In this document: positions 17,030 through 26,594 of the stretch, in pieces
Position numbering within the stretch: the first letter of the stretch is position 1
How the letters are laid out: every line of letters begins with the position of its first letter
Assembly (NCBI RefSeq): GCF_001635455.1
Contig: NZ_LWEH01000364.1
Coordinates: forward strand, 248,001-312,000
DNA from: Vibrio sp. HI00D65
GTDB taxonomy: Bacteria > Pseudomonadota > Gammaproteobacteria > Enterobacterales > Vibrionaceae
Direction of reading: 5' to 3'
Length of the DNA stretch: 64,000 bases
Position numbers and translations under genes: made by a program
Notes under the pieces: generated by a model
Seen by the model: the letters and a program-made list of their open reading frames with translations, nothing else
Told to the model about the DNA's origin: nothing
Databases searched by the model: none

Positions 17030-17637
17030 AATCTCCACCAATGCAAATGATACAAAGTATGTTTAAAGTTTATTGTTCAGATTTTTCTGAATAATAATAA
17101 TAACACTTATAGAATGGATATATAAGTTAGGTTTATTCGTAGATAATATACATCTAATTAATATATGCAATATTTATTGGATGGTTATATTACCTATATG
17201 CTTGGTCTATGAGGTGCTTTTTTTATTGAATCAATGTCTCGTAATTAATCTGGTCTTACTTGTTGTTTTTATTGGTCACTCCTTATTTTATCTGGGTTTC
17301 TAGGTTAGATTTTTACCTTAATTGAAGTATTTCGATAGCGTTGGATTACTTGAAATAAATCATAAAATGAAAAAATATATAAATACATTAAAGAAATATA
17401 AATCTGGTCTGACTTGTTGGTTCAGGCAAAGAGAAGAAATACCTTGTTAATTAAAGCTCATCTAATCAAGTTTTTGCTGTTTTAGTGTTTGTTTATATGG
17501 ATAGTGGTCTCTTAATTAAATGATTACAGGATATTTATGGATTTTTTTTAAATAAAATGCACTACTTTATTGGTATTTAGATTTTAAGTTATCCTAAAAC
17601 CGCACTATATCTCAATGATTTAAAATTTCTAACAAAA
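17030..17637. other. AT-rich gap without genes
   Basis: About 600 bp, strongly AT-rich, with no ORF that looks coding on either strand. It must contain the leftward promoter of the chemoreceptor gene. I see no repeat, tRNA or conserved RNA fold in it. Confidence 0.6.
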
Positions 17638-17660
17638 AACGCAGCCAGTTCGGCTGCGTT
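17638..17660 (-). terminator. Terminator of the M28 aminopeptidase gene
   Basis: AACGCAGCC / GGCTGCGTT with a 5-nt loop, then a U-tract (GTTTTTTGTT) on the minus strand, 56 bp after the stop codon. Confidence 0.9.
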
Positions 17661-17715
17661 TGTTTTGGTGATTTTGGCAGTGAGCCGTGTCATGCTTGAG
17701 TTTAACTAGTCAGCC

Positions 17716-19251
17716 CTAGAGAAGATCAGGAACAAAGTTAGCGATGATAGAGACATCGCTGAAGTTGCGATAGCCGCGCACCATGATGCTGAATTCACCC
17801 GCAGGCTTGTTCAAGACACATTGTTCGTTGCTGCTATTCTGGTACGGGCGGCAGTCAAAGTCGGCTTTCGATACCACACCGTTATATTTGACATATAAGT
17901 CGGCATCGCCACTGCGAGGCCCAGTCATGGTTACGGTCAATTGCCCTGCGTAATCTGTCGTTACGGTAAAGAATTGCTCTTCACCATAACCTGCGGATAG
18001 TCCTTCAACAGGGACGTCATATTGAAGCTTTGTTGGACCAGCAACAGGTGAATCCAGGCTGGTTTCAACGAGATAAGCAATCGCTAGTTTCGCGAACTTA
18101 GAGGCATGTGAGGCCGTTGGGTCTGAGTTCTCAATCGTATCATTCTGGGTATGAATGTGTGGGTTGTAATCATTGAACATGGTCTCAAACGGCATAGCCG
18201 CGGGGTAGCCAACGTTATGCCATGACGCATGATCAGAGCACGCATAACCACAGCGGTCAAAACTGTAACTGATGTCGCTAGCGTAGGTGTCAATCAACTC
18301 GCTCAGGTAAGCCGTTAGGTTGTTGTCGGTGTAGTCGGTGATGAAGGTGATATCGTGCGCGGAGCCGTTGTAGTTAGTCATGTCCAACTGAAGTACAGAG
18401 ATAACATTCGCTTGTTCGTCTCTCAGAGCATTAGCAACATCTTGTGAACCACGCAGTCCCACTTCTTCAGCCGCATAGCCATAGAACTTGATGGTTTTGT
18501 CTGGCTGAATACCACTAGCTATCATCAAACGCAGCGATTCAGTAACGGTAGCAATCCCCGACGCATCGTCGTCTGCCCCTGGAGAGATTGTCCCTTCGCT
18601 CGTCCAAGAACCAACGGTTGAGTCAAGGTGTCCACCAACGACAACGATCTCTTCTGGATACTTTGCGCCACGTAAGGTGACCTCGACAGATTTTTGCGGG
18701 TACTCTGCGTGCGTGATTTGGCGTGCCGAGGCATAAGGTACATCTTCAATTTCCGCTTTCCAGCGCTCTAGTAGCCAATCTGACGCAGCAACACCTGTAG
18801 AAGTGGTATAAAAACGGTTGGTGAAGTTGGTTAGATTTTCGATAGTCGCAACCATATTGTTTGGCTCAACCTGAGCAAGCAACTCATTGACGGTGTTTTG
18901 ATGGCTGATCACTGGTTTTTCGAAGGTGCTCATTGTTAGTGGCATTGCTGAGGCTTTAAGCGCACTTGCTTTGTCTTCGTGCACCATGTAGCCACCACAG
19001 CGGTGAGTCTCTTCGTGCATGTGGCTCGAGAGCGCAGCCAGTTGTTTCGCGTTGATTTTTGCGACGACCGAGTGTTTGTTTCCATTCACCGCTGGGTAAA
19101 CTGTTGCGCCGTGCTCAACGATCAGGTGCTGAGCGTCAGCATCGGTTGTGATCCAAACTTCTGAGTTTTCTGGCGGTGTAATACCCAGGGATGCGTAAGC
19201 CGTTGCGCTGCCAAATAGAGCCACAGCGAGAATGCTTTTTTGAATAGCCAT
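17716..19251 (-). CDS. Secreted M28 zinc leucine aminopeptidase with PPC domain
   Basis: 511 aa with a signal peptide, an N-terminal propeptide, the M28 catalytic domain and a C-terminal PPC domain (about 410-505). The di-zinc site is complete: H208 (GGHLDS), D228 (GADDDASG), E262/E263 (AAEEVGLRG), D290 (LDMTN) and H367 (HIHTQND). The spacings are the same as in the Vibrio proteolyticus aminopeptidase (H97, D117, E151/E152, D179, H256), with an offset of 111. The C334-C338 pair falls where that enzyme has its disulfide. It releases N-terminal hydrophobic amino acids from peptides outside the cell, probably after type II secretion. It lies next to the secreted M4 protease, a natural partner in protein digestion, but has its own terminator. 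Confidence 0.95.
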   Translation of the reverse strand: MAIQKSILAVALFGSATAYASLGITPPENSEVWITTDADAQHLIVEHGATVYPAVNGNKHSVVAKINAKQLAALSSHMHEETHRCGGYMVHEDKASALKASAMPLTMSTFEKPVISHQNTVNELLAQVEPNNMVATIENLTNFTNRFYTTSTGVAASDWLLERWKAEIEDVPYASARQITHAEYPQKSVEVTLRGAKYPEEIVVVGGHLDSTVGSWTSEGTISPGADDDASGIATVTESLRLMIASGIQPDKTIKFYGYAAEEVGLRGSQDVANALRDEQANVISVLQLDMTNYNGSAHDITFITDYTDNNLTAYLSELIDTYASDISYSFDRCGYACSDHASWHNVGYPAAMPFETMFNDYNPHIHTQNDTIENSDPTASHASKFAKLAIAYLVETSLDSPVAGPTKLQYDVPVEGLSAGYGEEQFFTVTTDYAGQLTVTMTGPRSGDADLYVKYNGVVSKADFDCRPYQNSSNEQCVLNKPAGEFSIMVRGYRNFSDVSIIANFVPDLL

Positions 19252-19330
19252 TTGATGTCCTTTCTATCGTTTATATTGTTGTTTTTCGTATTGCTTTAGT
19301 TATGAGAGTTTTCATTATCCATATAGTTAA

Positions 19331-19350
19331 AGGGCTCCTTTCGGAGCCCT
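19331..19350 (-). terminator. Terminator of the M4 metalloprotease gene
   Basis: AGGGCTCC-GAAA-GGAGCCCT as read on the minus strand, an 8-bp GC-rich stem with a tetraloop, followed by TTTAAC. It is 15 bp past the stop codon. Confidence 0.8.
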
Positions 19351-19364
19351 GAATTAACTATCGT

Positions 19365-21734
19365 TTATTGTGTTTTGATGAAGCGGTAGTGCTTGGTTTC
19401 TGAACAAACATCGCTTGAGGTACACACTTGGTACTCCACATCTACTGTGCCGTTGTGACGGAACTTATCGACGTATGAGTTGAAGTCTGTTGCGCCAACA
19501 TTTTTGCCATTACGCTTAATCACAAAGTAATCGTTGGTGTCGTAATTCCATGTAAGCTTGACGCGAGCTTTGCCATTCGGGTTCTTGTTACCAAACTTCA
19601 GTTTTAGTGGGAAACCTTCCGCAGAGTCACCTTCAATCGTGATTGATTTACTTGTTGATGTTGCAACGCCAGCATCGTCAGTTACGGTCAGTGTTACCAC
19701 GTAGTCGCCTGCTTCAGCGTAGGTGTAGCGAGTTACTTCACCCGTTTGTGTGTTGCCATCGCCAAGGTCCCATAAATAAGAGACGATTTGGCCGTCGCTA
19801 TCTGAGCTTGTACTGCGAAGTTCGACTTCATTACCAACCACGCTGTGTTCAAATGAAGATACAGGTGGTACGTTCGTACTGCCCACTTCATATGCCGCTT
19901 TCAGGTTGGCGCCAGCATATTCTGAGTAGCCCTGAATGTTAATAGTATAGCGACCTGCAACTGGGCTTTCGATAACACAGACTTCATCGGTCACACTTAT
20001 ACTCTTACAGATGTTTTCCTGAGAGCTTGGCGCATAATCTAGGCCAACATACATATCAGGATCACCCGTAGAGACAGCAAGATCAATCGTCAGTTTGTCC
20101 TGGCCTGCAGGTACTTCGATATCAAAGTAAGTCTTGGAACCGGTTCCACCAGCTACTGGTGTCTCAACACCATTTTCTAAACGCTGGTATTCTGGTTCCG
20201 GCGGTAGTGGTGGCTCGTCACATGGCGTGACGCCAACCAGTTCGAACGCAGAGACTACATCTTCGGTACTGTAACCAAGGTCAGTTGCTGAGTTTTTCAC
20301 GCCACAAGCACCCTGCCAGAAATCACTGTTTTCCGACCAGTAGATCTGGTTAGCCAATACAAACAGCTCGAACGCTTTCTTGGTATCCCAACCTTGTGTC
20401 GTTGCTAGGTGGTAAAACGCCTTGTTGAACACGCCTGAGCTGTAGTGCACGTTTAAGCCGTCGTAGTATTCCGATGCGTTGTTGATTGAAGAACCATCAC
20501 GAGACGGGTCGTCCATGTAGCGCAAAGCACCGTCACCTTTAAAGATGTTGCGACCCACCATCCAGTCGTTGGTACCTTTCATGTAGTATTCTGCTGCTTC
20601 TCCGGCCATATCAGAGAATGCTTCGTTCATACCACCAGATTGGTTTGCGTAGATCAGACCTGAGTTTTGCTCCGTGAAACCGTGGCTCACCTCGTGGGCA
20701 GACACGTCTAAGCTTACAAGTGGGTAAAAGAAGCTTTCACCATCACCAAAGGTCATCGCTTTGCCGTCCCAGAAGGCGTTTTCGTAGTTAGAGCCGTAGT
20801 GGACACGCATCATGAGTTTGAAAGAGAGTGGTGCTGTATCGAACCAGTTCTTGTACATGTCGAAAACGATGTTACCAAAGTAATGAGCATCGTTCAGAGG
20901 AGAGTATGCACCGTTTACTTCTTTATGTTCGTTACGTGGGCATTCGTAGCTGTAAGCGGTATCGCCTTCTGTTGCGCCATTTAGGTCAACCGTGACAACG
21001 TTTTCAGATTCCATCACACACTCAGTGCCATTCTCTTGAACATCGAGGAAGTGGTAGTCGGTACCGTATTCGTACATGCCTGTCTTCTCATTACCGCCAG
21101 GGCCTGTACCGATCTGAGCGTGAGCAATACCTTCCCAGCGGTCGATGATTTCACCGGTGTGAGCATCTAGCATAGTGAATGGTCGCGAAGGCTTGTCACC
21201 CCCTTTGATGAGGTAAGAAACAACGTATACTAGGCGTGTCTTATCAACCTTTTGTGCTCCAAGACCTTGCTTCGACGTGCCTTGGTAAATAAACAGCTCA
21301 TGTTGTACGTTGTCGAGTGATTTGCTAATTACGTTCTGGTCTTTTAGGTCTTTACTTGCCAGTTCAACTGCTTGAGCGCTGTTGATGGACGGCTTAACGA
21401 AAGAACGTTCCAGGGTCGTGGTTTTTAAGTAGCGACCTTGAACAGACTTAAGCGCGCCACCTTGAACACTTTGTGTTGCGTTTAGGTAGTGTCCCCACAC
21501 CGGCGTCCCCCAAATGTTTTGTTGGATCTTTACTTTGTAGATACCACGATTTTTCAGGTTAACTTCTTTAACCATCTTGAAGCTTGAGGCATTGCTGACA
21601 CCTAGCTGAGTATTTAGCCCAGAGAAGCTAGTAAAATTGATCGGTTGATTAATGCTAACGGATTCACCCGCGTGCACTGATAAAGACATAGCACTCGCTA
21701 TAGCAACGGCAACTAAACGCTTTTTCATTTTCAT
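19365..21734 (-). CDS. Secreted M4 (thermolysin/vibriolysin family) metalloprotease with PPC and PKD domains
   Basis: 789 aa from the ATG at 21734 (a longer frame opens at 21764 but the signal peptide starts here: MKMKKRLVAVAIASAMSLSVHA). Order of parts: signal, FTP/PepSY propeptide to about residue 200, M4 catalytic domain with HEVSH (347-351) and the third zinc ligand Glu371 in GGMNEAFSD, then a PPC domain (about 530-610), a PKD domain (about 615-700, SSFEHSVVGNEVEL..DGQIVSYLWDLGDG) and a short C-terminal beta domain. The family includes the haemagglutinin/protease and vibriolysins, secreted by type II secretion and often under quorum and stationary-phase control. It degrades host or environmental protein. 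The PKD plus extra C-terminal module is a longer tail than the minimal vibriolysins have. Confidence 0.95.
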   Translation of the reverse strand: MKMKKRLVAVAIASAMSLSVHAGESVSINQPINFTSFSGLNTQLGVSNASSFKMVKEVNLKNRGIYKVKIQQNIWGTPVWGHYLNATQSVQGGALKSVQGRYLKTTTLERSFVKPSINSAQAVELASKDLKDQNVISKSLDNVQHELFIYQGTSKQGLGAQKVDKTRLVYVVSYLIKGGDKPSRPFTMLDAHTGEIIDRWEGIAHAQIGTGPGGNEKTGMYEYGTDYHFLDVQENGTECVMESENVVTVDLNGATEGDTAYSYECPRNEHKEVNGAYSPLNDAHYFGNIVFDMYKNWFDTAPLSFKLMMRVHYGSNYENAFWDGKAMTFGDGESFFYPLVSLDVSAHEVSHGFTEQNSGLIYANQSGGMNEAFSDMAGEAAEYYMKGTNDWMVGRNIFKGDGALRYMDDPSRDGSSINNASEYYDGLNVHYSSGVFNKAFYHLATTQGWDTKKAFELFVLANQIYWSENSDFWQGACGVKNSATDLGYSTEDVVSAFELVGVTPCDEPPLPPEPEYQRLENGVETPVAGGTGSKTYFDIEVPAGQDKLTIDLAVSTGDPDMYVGLDYAPSSQENICKSISVTDEVCVIESPVAGRYTINIQGYSEYAGANLKAAYEVGSTNVPPVSSFEHSVVGNEVELRSTSSDSDGQIVSYLWDLGDGNTQTGEVTRYTYAEAGDYVVTLTVTDDAGVATSTSKSITIEGDSAEGFPLKLKFGNKNPNGKARVKLTWNYDTNDYFVIKRNGKNVGATDFNSYVDKFRHNGTVDVEYQVCTSSDVCSETKHYRFIKTQ

Positions 21735-22203
21735 TGTTATTTTCTCTTTCCATGTAAAATCCATGAAAATGTAACAAAAGTATCACACTAAATTTACATT
21801 ATTCGGTTGGATTAATTAGTAGCATGGCAGAGTTCTACTTTATTCATGAAAGTTATATTTCTCATTTTTACATATGATTATGATTTTTGTTTATTCTTTC
21901 GGTTTATCCTATTTTTTATTTGCAAAATAGTGATAATTCTATTGATTGTTATTTTTCTTTGAAAAATAAGATTGTCGAGAAAATTGATCCACACCTCGAT
22001 TAATTGAGCTCAAATTAATCGAAGGGTAAATGGTTGATATGCGTACGCTGTGCTTTTAGATTTTTATGTGATTTTAAGAGTGATTTTAAGAGTGATTTTG
22101 ACGACACTTTTATCTTTTAGACGCTTGTTGCTTAAGTTGTCATTTATTTTTCATCGTTTTTTGAGGCGTTTTTTGGCACAGCGATCAAAACGTCAGGAAC
22201 AAA
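21735..22203. other. AT-rich upstream region of the metalloprotease
   Basis: About 470 bp, mainly A and T, holding the leftward promoter of the M4 protease. It contains a short direct repeat of TGATTTTAAGAG (about 22069-22092). No convincing gene; the plus-strand ORF at 22050-22232 has no ribosome site and runs through the repeat and the terminator. Confidence 0.55.
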
Positions 22204-22229
22204 AAACCAGCGACGAATGTCACTGGTTT
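22204..22229 (-). terminator. Terminator of the small lipoprotein gene
   Basis: AAACCAG-T-GAC / GTC-G-CTGGTTT with one mismatch and a 4-nt loop, followed on the minus strand by a T-rich tail (TTTTGTTCC). Confidence 0.75.
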
Positions 22230-22283
22230 TGAAGATTGTTGCTTGGGATAGCTTGCGTTTAAAGATACGCAAGCTCTCGCAAA

Positions 22284-22559
22284 TTACTGTTTTTTACCGC
22301 CAACTTGAACGTAGTCGATACCGATAATGCGGTTGATGATACCAAGGGCAGAACTTGTGTCAGAGTTTGTTGAACTTATGGTATCAACACTCGCACCTTC
22401 AGGAACCAGTTCCATTGCACGATCTTGTGTATTACCAGGAATTTGGAAGCCTACGATGTTGAAGCTTTCAGCGTGCGCTGTGTACACCTCATCGTTGTGG
22501 GTAATACCTGAACAACCTGCAAGAGAGACAATACCTAAAACAACAAATAACTTTCTCAT
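22284..22559 (-). CDS. Small lipoprotein of unknown function
   Basis: 91 aa. MRKLFVVLGIVSLAGCSG is a lipoprotein signal with the lipobox LAGC and Cys16. The mature part (about 75 residues) has no domain I can name; it includes AESFNIVGFQIPG and ends with IGIDYVQVGGKKQ. A Ser follows the lipidated Cys, so the outer membrane is the expected site. It has its own terminator and lies 200 bp from the histidine kinase gene, which runs the same way. Confidence 0.8.
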   Translation of the reverse strand: MRKLFVVLGIVSLAGCSGITHNDEVYTAHAESFNIVGFQIPGNTQDRAMELVPEGASVDTISSTNSDTSSALGIINRIIGIDYVQVGGKKQ

Positions 22560-22758
22560 AAATATACCTTTAGAAGAATTGGAATCTAGAGGGGCAGCCT
22601 TTGGTACTCATGACTCGTGAAGCACGTCGGAGCGGTTCTTCTCCGCACTCAAGTGACAAGCCATTAATAGTGGCGCCAAGGTTATCTAGAGCGAATAAAT
22701 GGATAGGGAGACAACGTCTCCCAACCGATGTGAACATTATTCCAGAGGTGTTTTGTCG

Positions 22759-24078
22759 TTACTGTATGGCTTTGTCAGCTGCTTCGTTACAGAGTGGGAA
22801 AGTGATAGTGAAGACCGCACCTTTCAAACTTGGGCTTTGAGCGATTTGGACGGTTGCACTGTGTTGGGCGCAGATTTTATGGACGATAGATAATCCTAAG
22901 CCATGACCACTCTTAGCTTTGTTACGTGCTTTGTCGCCAACATAAAAGGGATCGAACAGGTGTGCTCGGTGTTCTTCTGCAACGCCATCACCATCGTCAT
23001 GTACCGCAATTTGTAGCTGATCTTGGTGTCTGGTTACTTCAATTGAAATCTGTGTGCGTGCAAATTTCATTGCGTTACGCACGAGGTTATCCAAAGCACG
23101 ATTGAGCAGGGTTTCGTCAGCCACTATCGATTGCTCGTGTTCTGGTAAGCAAAGCTGAATATTGAGCGCGGTCTCTCTACTCCAGCGCGTCGTCGCGTGC
23201 TCGAGAAAGTCTTTTATTTCTAATGGCTGCTGTAGGCTTTCGAGATCAGTGCTATCGAGCTTTGCATAATACAAGAGCTCATCAACCATCTTTTCCATCT
23301 CTTCCGTGTCTTCAATAATGCTCTCAATGGTATTCTCTTGTTTTTCGTTTAACGGCGTGTCCTTCAGCATTTCAGCTTGCCACTGAATACGAAATATTGG
23401 TGTGCGCAGTTCATGAGCGACCGCATTGGTGAGCGAGCGATTGCTCTCAACTAAACGGTGAATTCGGTCGGCCATGAGGTTGAAGGACTTGTTCAATGAT
23501 CCAATTGCAATGCCGCTTGAGGTTTCGGCGCGCGAAGAGAGGTCGCCTTCTGCAAAGCTGAGAGTGGCAGATTCAAGCTTCTTAACTCGGCGAAAGATGA
23601 TCAGTACGTGGCATAAGCCATATAAGATAAAACTTCCTAAAAAGAACAACCAAATGAGATCATCTTCTAACTCTATCTTTTGCCTCACTAATGCTTCACT
23701 GTTGGGGAGGTAGTGATAAGTGTTGTTACTGTTTGTTAAGCGAAACCATAGGTCACGTTCGTCATCGTGAAAGATAAAGGTATTCGGGTTGGCGGTGAAG
23801 AACTCTGAAACGGGGCCTGGTATTTCATCATCTGGGCTGAAGGTCACCAGCTTGTTTCGTGTGGTTTCGACAAACTGATTTATGGCTTGATGAGCAGCTT
23901 CAAGCCCTTGATTCTTAGCGATGTTTTCTATGAGTTGCTGGTGGGCTGCCGCTTCATAATCTTGCAGTATAAATTCGTAGTCAGTATTGAGCTGATAGAC
24001 ACTGATTTCATAGGCGATAATACCTGCCATAAAACAAACTAACAGCCCTGTTAGGGACTCCAAATAGATACGTCGCAT
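22759..24078 (-). CDS. Sensor histidine kinase, RstB-like
   Basis: 439 aa. Two TM helices (about residues 8-28 and 142-162) enclose a periplasmic sensor of about 110 residues. Then follow a HAMP linker (RRVKKLESATLSFAEGDLS), the H-box with the phospho-His in AVAHELRTPIFR, and the ATP-binding domain: N-box ALDNLVRNAMKFA, G1 HDDGDGV, and G2 SGHGLGLSIVHKI. The motif HELRTPIFR and the domain plan resemble RstB-type kinases. It starts 36 bp after the regulator at 24115 and forms a two-gene operon with it. The signal is unknown. Confidence 0.93.
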   Translation of the reverse strand: MRRIYLESLTGLLVCFMAGIIAYEISVYQLNTDYEFILQDYEAAAHQQLIENIAKNQGLEAAHQAINQFVETTRNKLVTFSPDDEIPGPVSEFFTANPNTFIFHDDERDLWFRLTNSNNTYHYLPNSEALVRQKIELEDDLIWLFFLGSFILYGLCHVLIIFRRVKKLESATLSFAEGDLSSRAETSSGIAIGSLNKSFNLMADRIHRLVESNRSLTNAVAHELRTPIFRIQWQAEMLKDTPLNEKQENTIESIIEDTEEMEKMVDELLYYAKLDSTDLESLQQPLEIKDFLEHATTRWSRETALNIQLCLPEHEQSIVADETLLNRALDNLVRNAMKFARTQISIEVTRHQDQLQIAVHDDGDGVAEEHRAHLFDPFYVGDKARNKAKSGHGLGLSIVHKICAQHSATVQIAQSPSLKGAVFTITFPLCNEAADKAIQ

Positions 24079-24114
24079 AATTGTTCTCTTTCCTTACGCT
24101 CGTACTGAGCGAGG

Positions 24115-24819
24115 TTAATGCCAAGCGGTGGAAACAAATAAGTAACCTTTACCGCGAATGGTCTGAATCTTTTCTGCTGGCGCATGGTCGTCCCCCAGTA
24201 TTTTTCTCAGGCGTACGATCTTGTTATCAATGGTTCGATCAATGCCGTCATATTCAATACCACGCAAGGTTTGTGTCAAGTAGTCACGTGATAATGGTGT
24301 ATCAGGGTTACTCGCTAATAGCCAAAGTAGGTCAAATTCACTGTCGGTCAGTGACAAAACCTCACCCGCCAGTTCGCACTTCTTATAGGTGTTTTTCAAC
24401 AACAGTTGATCGAACTGTAGGCTGTCCGAGTCATCGGCTGAAGCGGTGTTAGTGTCTTGGCGGCGCAATAATGAACGAACTCTTGCAAGCAGAACTCTTG
24501 GTTTGATTGGCTTAGTGACATAGTCATCAGCCCCTGTCTCTAATCCTGCGACATGATCAAAGTCGTCGTCGCTAGCAGTGAGCATCAGGATTTTACCTTT
24601 GTAATGTGTACGCGTCTGTCGGCAGATTGTAAGTCCGTCGCTTACAGGAAGCATCAGATCCAGTAAGACAATGTCTGGCTGTTCAGCGAGGATAGTCTGT
24701 GCAGCGCTGCTGCCATCATCGAGTACCGAGACGTCAAAATCTTGCGCGATAAAGTAGTCTTGCAACATTCTTTGAAGCTTTAAATCGTCTTCCACGATGA
24801 TCATTCTAGGTTTTGTCAT
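24115..24819 (-). CDS. OmpR-family response regulator, RstA-like
   Basis: 234 aa. The receiver has the acidic pair EDD near residue 10, the phospho-acceptor Asp in IVLLDLMLPVSDG, Thr in LMLTASDDD and Lys in DDYVTKPIKPR. The C-terminal winged helix (about 130-230) contains SLTDSEFDLLWLLASNP and ends in VRLRKILGDD..IQTIRGKGYLF, as in OmpR-type DNA binders. It is the first gene of the operon with the kinase and probably autoregulates. Target genes cannot be deduced; the small lipoprotein next door and the divergent lipoprotein at 25276 are candidates. Confidence 0.94.
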   Translation of the reverse strand: MTKPRMIIVEDDLKLQRMLQDYFIAQDFDVSVLDDGSSAAQTILAEQPDIVLLDLMLPVSDGLTICRQTRTHYKGKILMLTASDDDFDHVAGLETGADDYVTKPIKPRVLLARVRSLLRRQDTNTASADDSDSLQFDQLLLKNTYKKCELAGEVLSLTDSEFDLLWLLASNPDTPLSRDYLTQTLRGIEYDGIDRTIDNKIVRLRKILGDDHAPAEKIQTIRGKGYLFVSTAWH

Positions 24820-25275
24820 TCCATTATCAGCCTTATCGTGTGTTTAACTTATGAGATTCCGTGAGTGCAATTATCTTATTAGGTAATCATAGTTGCATAT
24901 TCGATTCGAATGCTTCACGAAAAATACCTGATGCGAATGATTAAACACTTTATAAGTTAGTTCAATGCTGAATTTGCATTTATATCAAAAATAAAAAACA
25001 TTGTTCAAATATAAGACTGGCCGCCATTGAGCCCAACTTTAGAATGGACTTAATGGCGAGGTTCTATTTCCAGCGGCTAGATGTAAGGCGGTAGGATTGA
25101 GGTAGACTAAGCCTACCCAATGGGATATGTGGCACTCTCGGTGACTTTCAATCAGCCTAGAGGCAGCCGCGTTTTTTCGAGTATCAGTCGCTGTACATCC
25201 CGTTACATTTTCAAGACAGATAATTCAAGGGGGGAATAATAGAATTTTCCTATCTTACGTTTGGGGAATCATTGC
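24820..25275. promoter_or_regulatory. Divergent promoter region between the two-component operon and a lipoprotein gene
   Basis: 456 bp between two outward-reading units. It contains a short dyad GGTAG-N6-CTACC near 25101-25117 and no ORF with a ribosome site. No individual promoter is assigned. Confidence 0.5.
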
Positions 25276-26367
25276 ATGAAGTACTATCGAAACGCGTTGT
25301 TGGCATTACCATTAATCTTTTTAGCTGGATGCCACTCTGGCTCCAACACCATGAAGAAACAATTACCTCAACCCAAAGCCGATTACGTGTTCTCATTGGC
25401 CAAGTTAGGAAAGTTGTATCAAGACCGAGAAGAGATCCAAGAAGCCTTCACACTGAATTACGATGGCGTGCAGTACGAGAAAGTGATGTTTGCCGAGGAT
25501 ATTAGCGGGCAGAAAAAAGTCATCAGGCTTGTCGACCGACTAGGTCAAACCATTGACATTTATTTCCCTGATGCTGGAGTCGATACCTGTGGCATTTACA
25601 AGGAAGGGGATTTCTATGATGAGTTTGATTGCAATGCTGCACAGCGCTCAGTGTCGAATGAAACCACGTTAATCCAAACGACAACCATTGATAGAAAACG
25701 GCCAATTGAATTTGAGTTCTATACCGAAGCGTTAGAATACGTGACGAGGCTAGGCTCTACGGTTTTAACCCGCTCTCTACAACACAATAAAGTCACTATT
25801 ACTACCTCGTTCGCTTTTAAAGCCTTTTACCGAGATCGCTTTAATAAGCCAGCTGTGGGTGAGCGCATTGACTCCACGTTAGGCGTATCAACCTATTCTC
25901 AGCTTTTTGACATTGTGAAGTTATCTCAAGATCGCGAAATGACATTAAAGTTCGATAATCATATTGGAGGGAGTGCCGATGATGAAATCAACATGTACAC
26001 CGGACGCATGATCCATAGCAATAAGATGACAACCATCGTGACTCCAAGAGGTTCGGTTTTCTCGGGTGGTACGGACTTATTCGCAGCGGGTTACCCACGT
26101 ATTTTGCAACGTGCAGACACCAGTAAAGCTATCGAACAGAATAAGCAGATTGGTGTACATAGTTGGGCTGAGGGAGATAAAACCGCGAAAGAATTTCCTT
26201 ACACTAATGAGAGCCATCGCAGTCAAGCGACTTACTTTAACAAGGTGATGGGAGACAAAGGGATCGCTTTTTATATGTTTACCCTAAATTCAGCCCCAGC
26301 GTCTGGTGAGCATTGGATGACGAAAGCGGACTCTGATAAATACAGTTTCATTACCCGTATTGAGTAA
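25276..26367 (+). CDS. Lipoprotein of unknown function
   Basis: 363 aa. The ATG at 25276 follows TTTGGGGAATC, a usable ribosome site. MKYYRNALLALPLIFLAGC is a lipoprotein signal with the lipobox LAGC. The mature protein is mixed alpha/beta with no domain I recognise. Two cysteines in the middle (DTCGIYKEGDFYDEFDCN) are spaced for a disulfide, which fits a periplasmic or surface position. The N terminus contains a CHSGSNTMKKQ linker. It is a single-gene unit, divergent from the RstA-like regulator. Confidence 0.82.
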   Translation: MKYYRNALLALPLIFLAGCHSGSNTMKKQLPQPKADYVFSLAKLGKLYQDREEIQEAFTLNYDGVQYEKVMFAEDISGQKKVIRLVDRLGQTIDIYFPDAGVDTCGIYKEGDFYDEFDCNAAQRSVSNETTLIQTTTIDRKRPIEFEFYTEALEYVTRLGSTVLTRSLQHNKVTITTSFAFKAFYRDRFNKPAVGERIDSTLGVSTYSQLFDIVKLSQDREMTLKFDNHIGGSADDEINMYTGRMIHSNKMTTIVTPRGSVFSGGTDLFAAGYPRILQRADTSKAIEQNKQIGVHSWAEGDKTAKEFPYTNESHRSQATYFNKVMGDKGIAFYMFTLNSAPASGEHWMTKADSDKYSFITRIE

Positions 26368-26594
26368 GTTTAGGGACGAGAACTGAGCGTTCTTCACCGA
26401 TTGCCAAAGGTTGATAGTGGCTTTGGCATTATCACCCTTTTTTGTGTTTGCTTTTTTCATTTCAACTTCATTTTCAAATTGAGAAAAGCGACAGGTTGTA
26501 CTCTAAATCATTGTTAAGTATAGCTTCTATTTATCGGCATTATACTTGCTGCATTTCTCTTTACACGTTTAAGGCTGGTGAGAGAGGGAACAGA

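Noticed and set aside
22050..22232. Plus-strand ORF of 60 aa, hydrophobic and repetitive
   Set aside because: Made of a DNA direct repeat and overlaps the terminator of the leftward lipoprotein gene.
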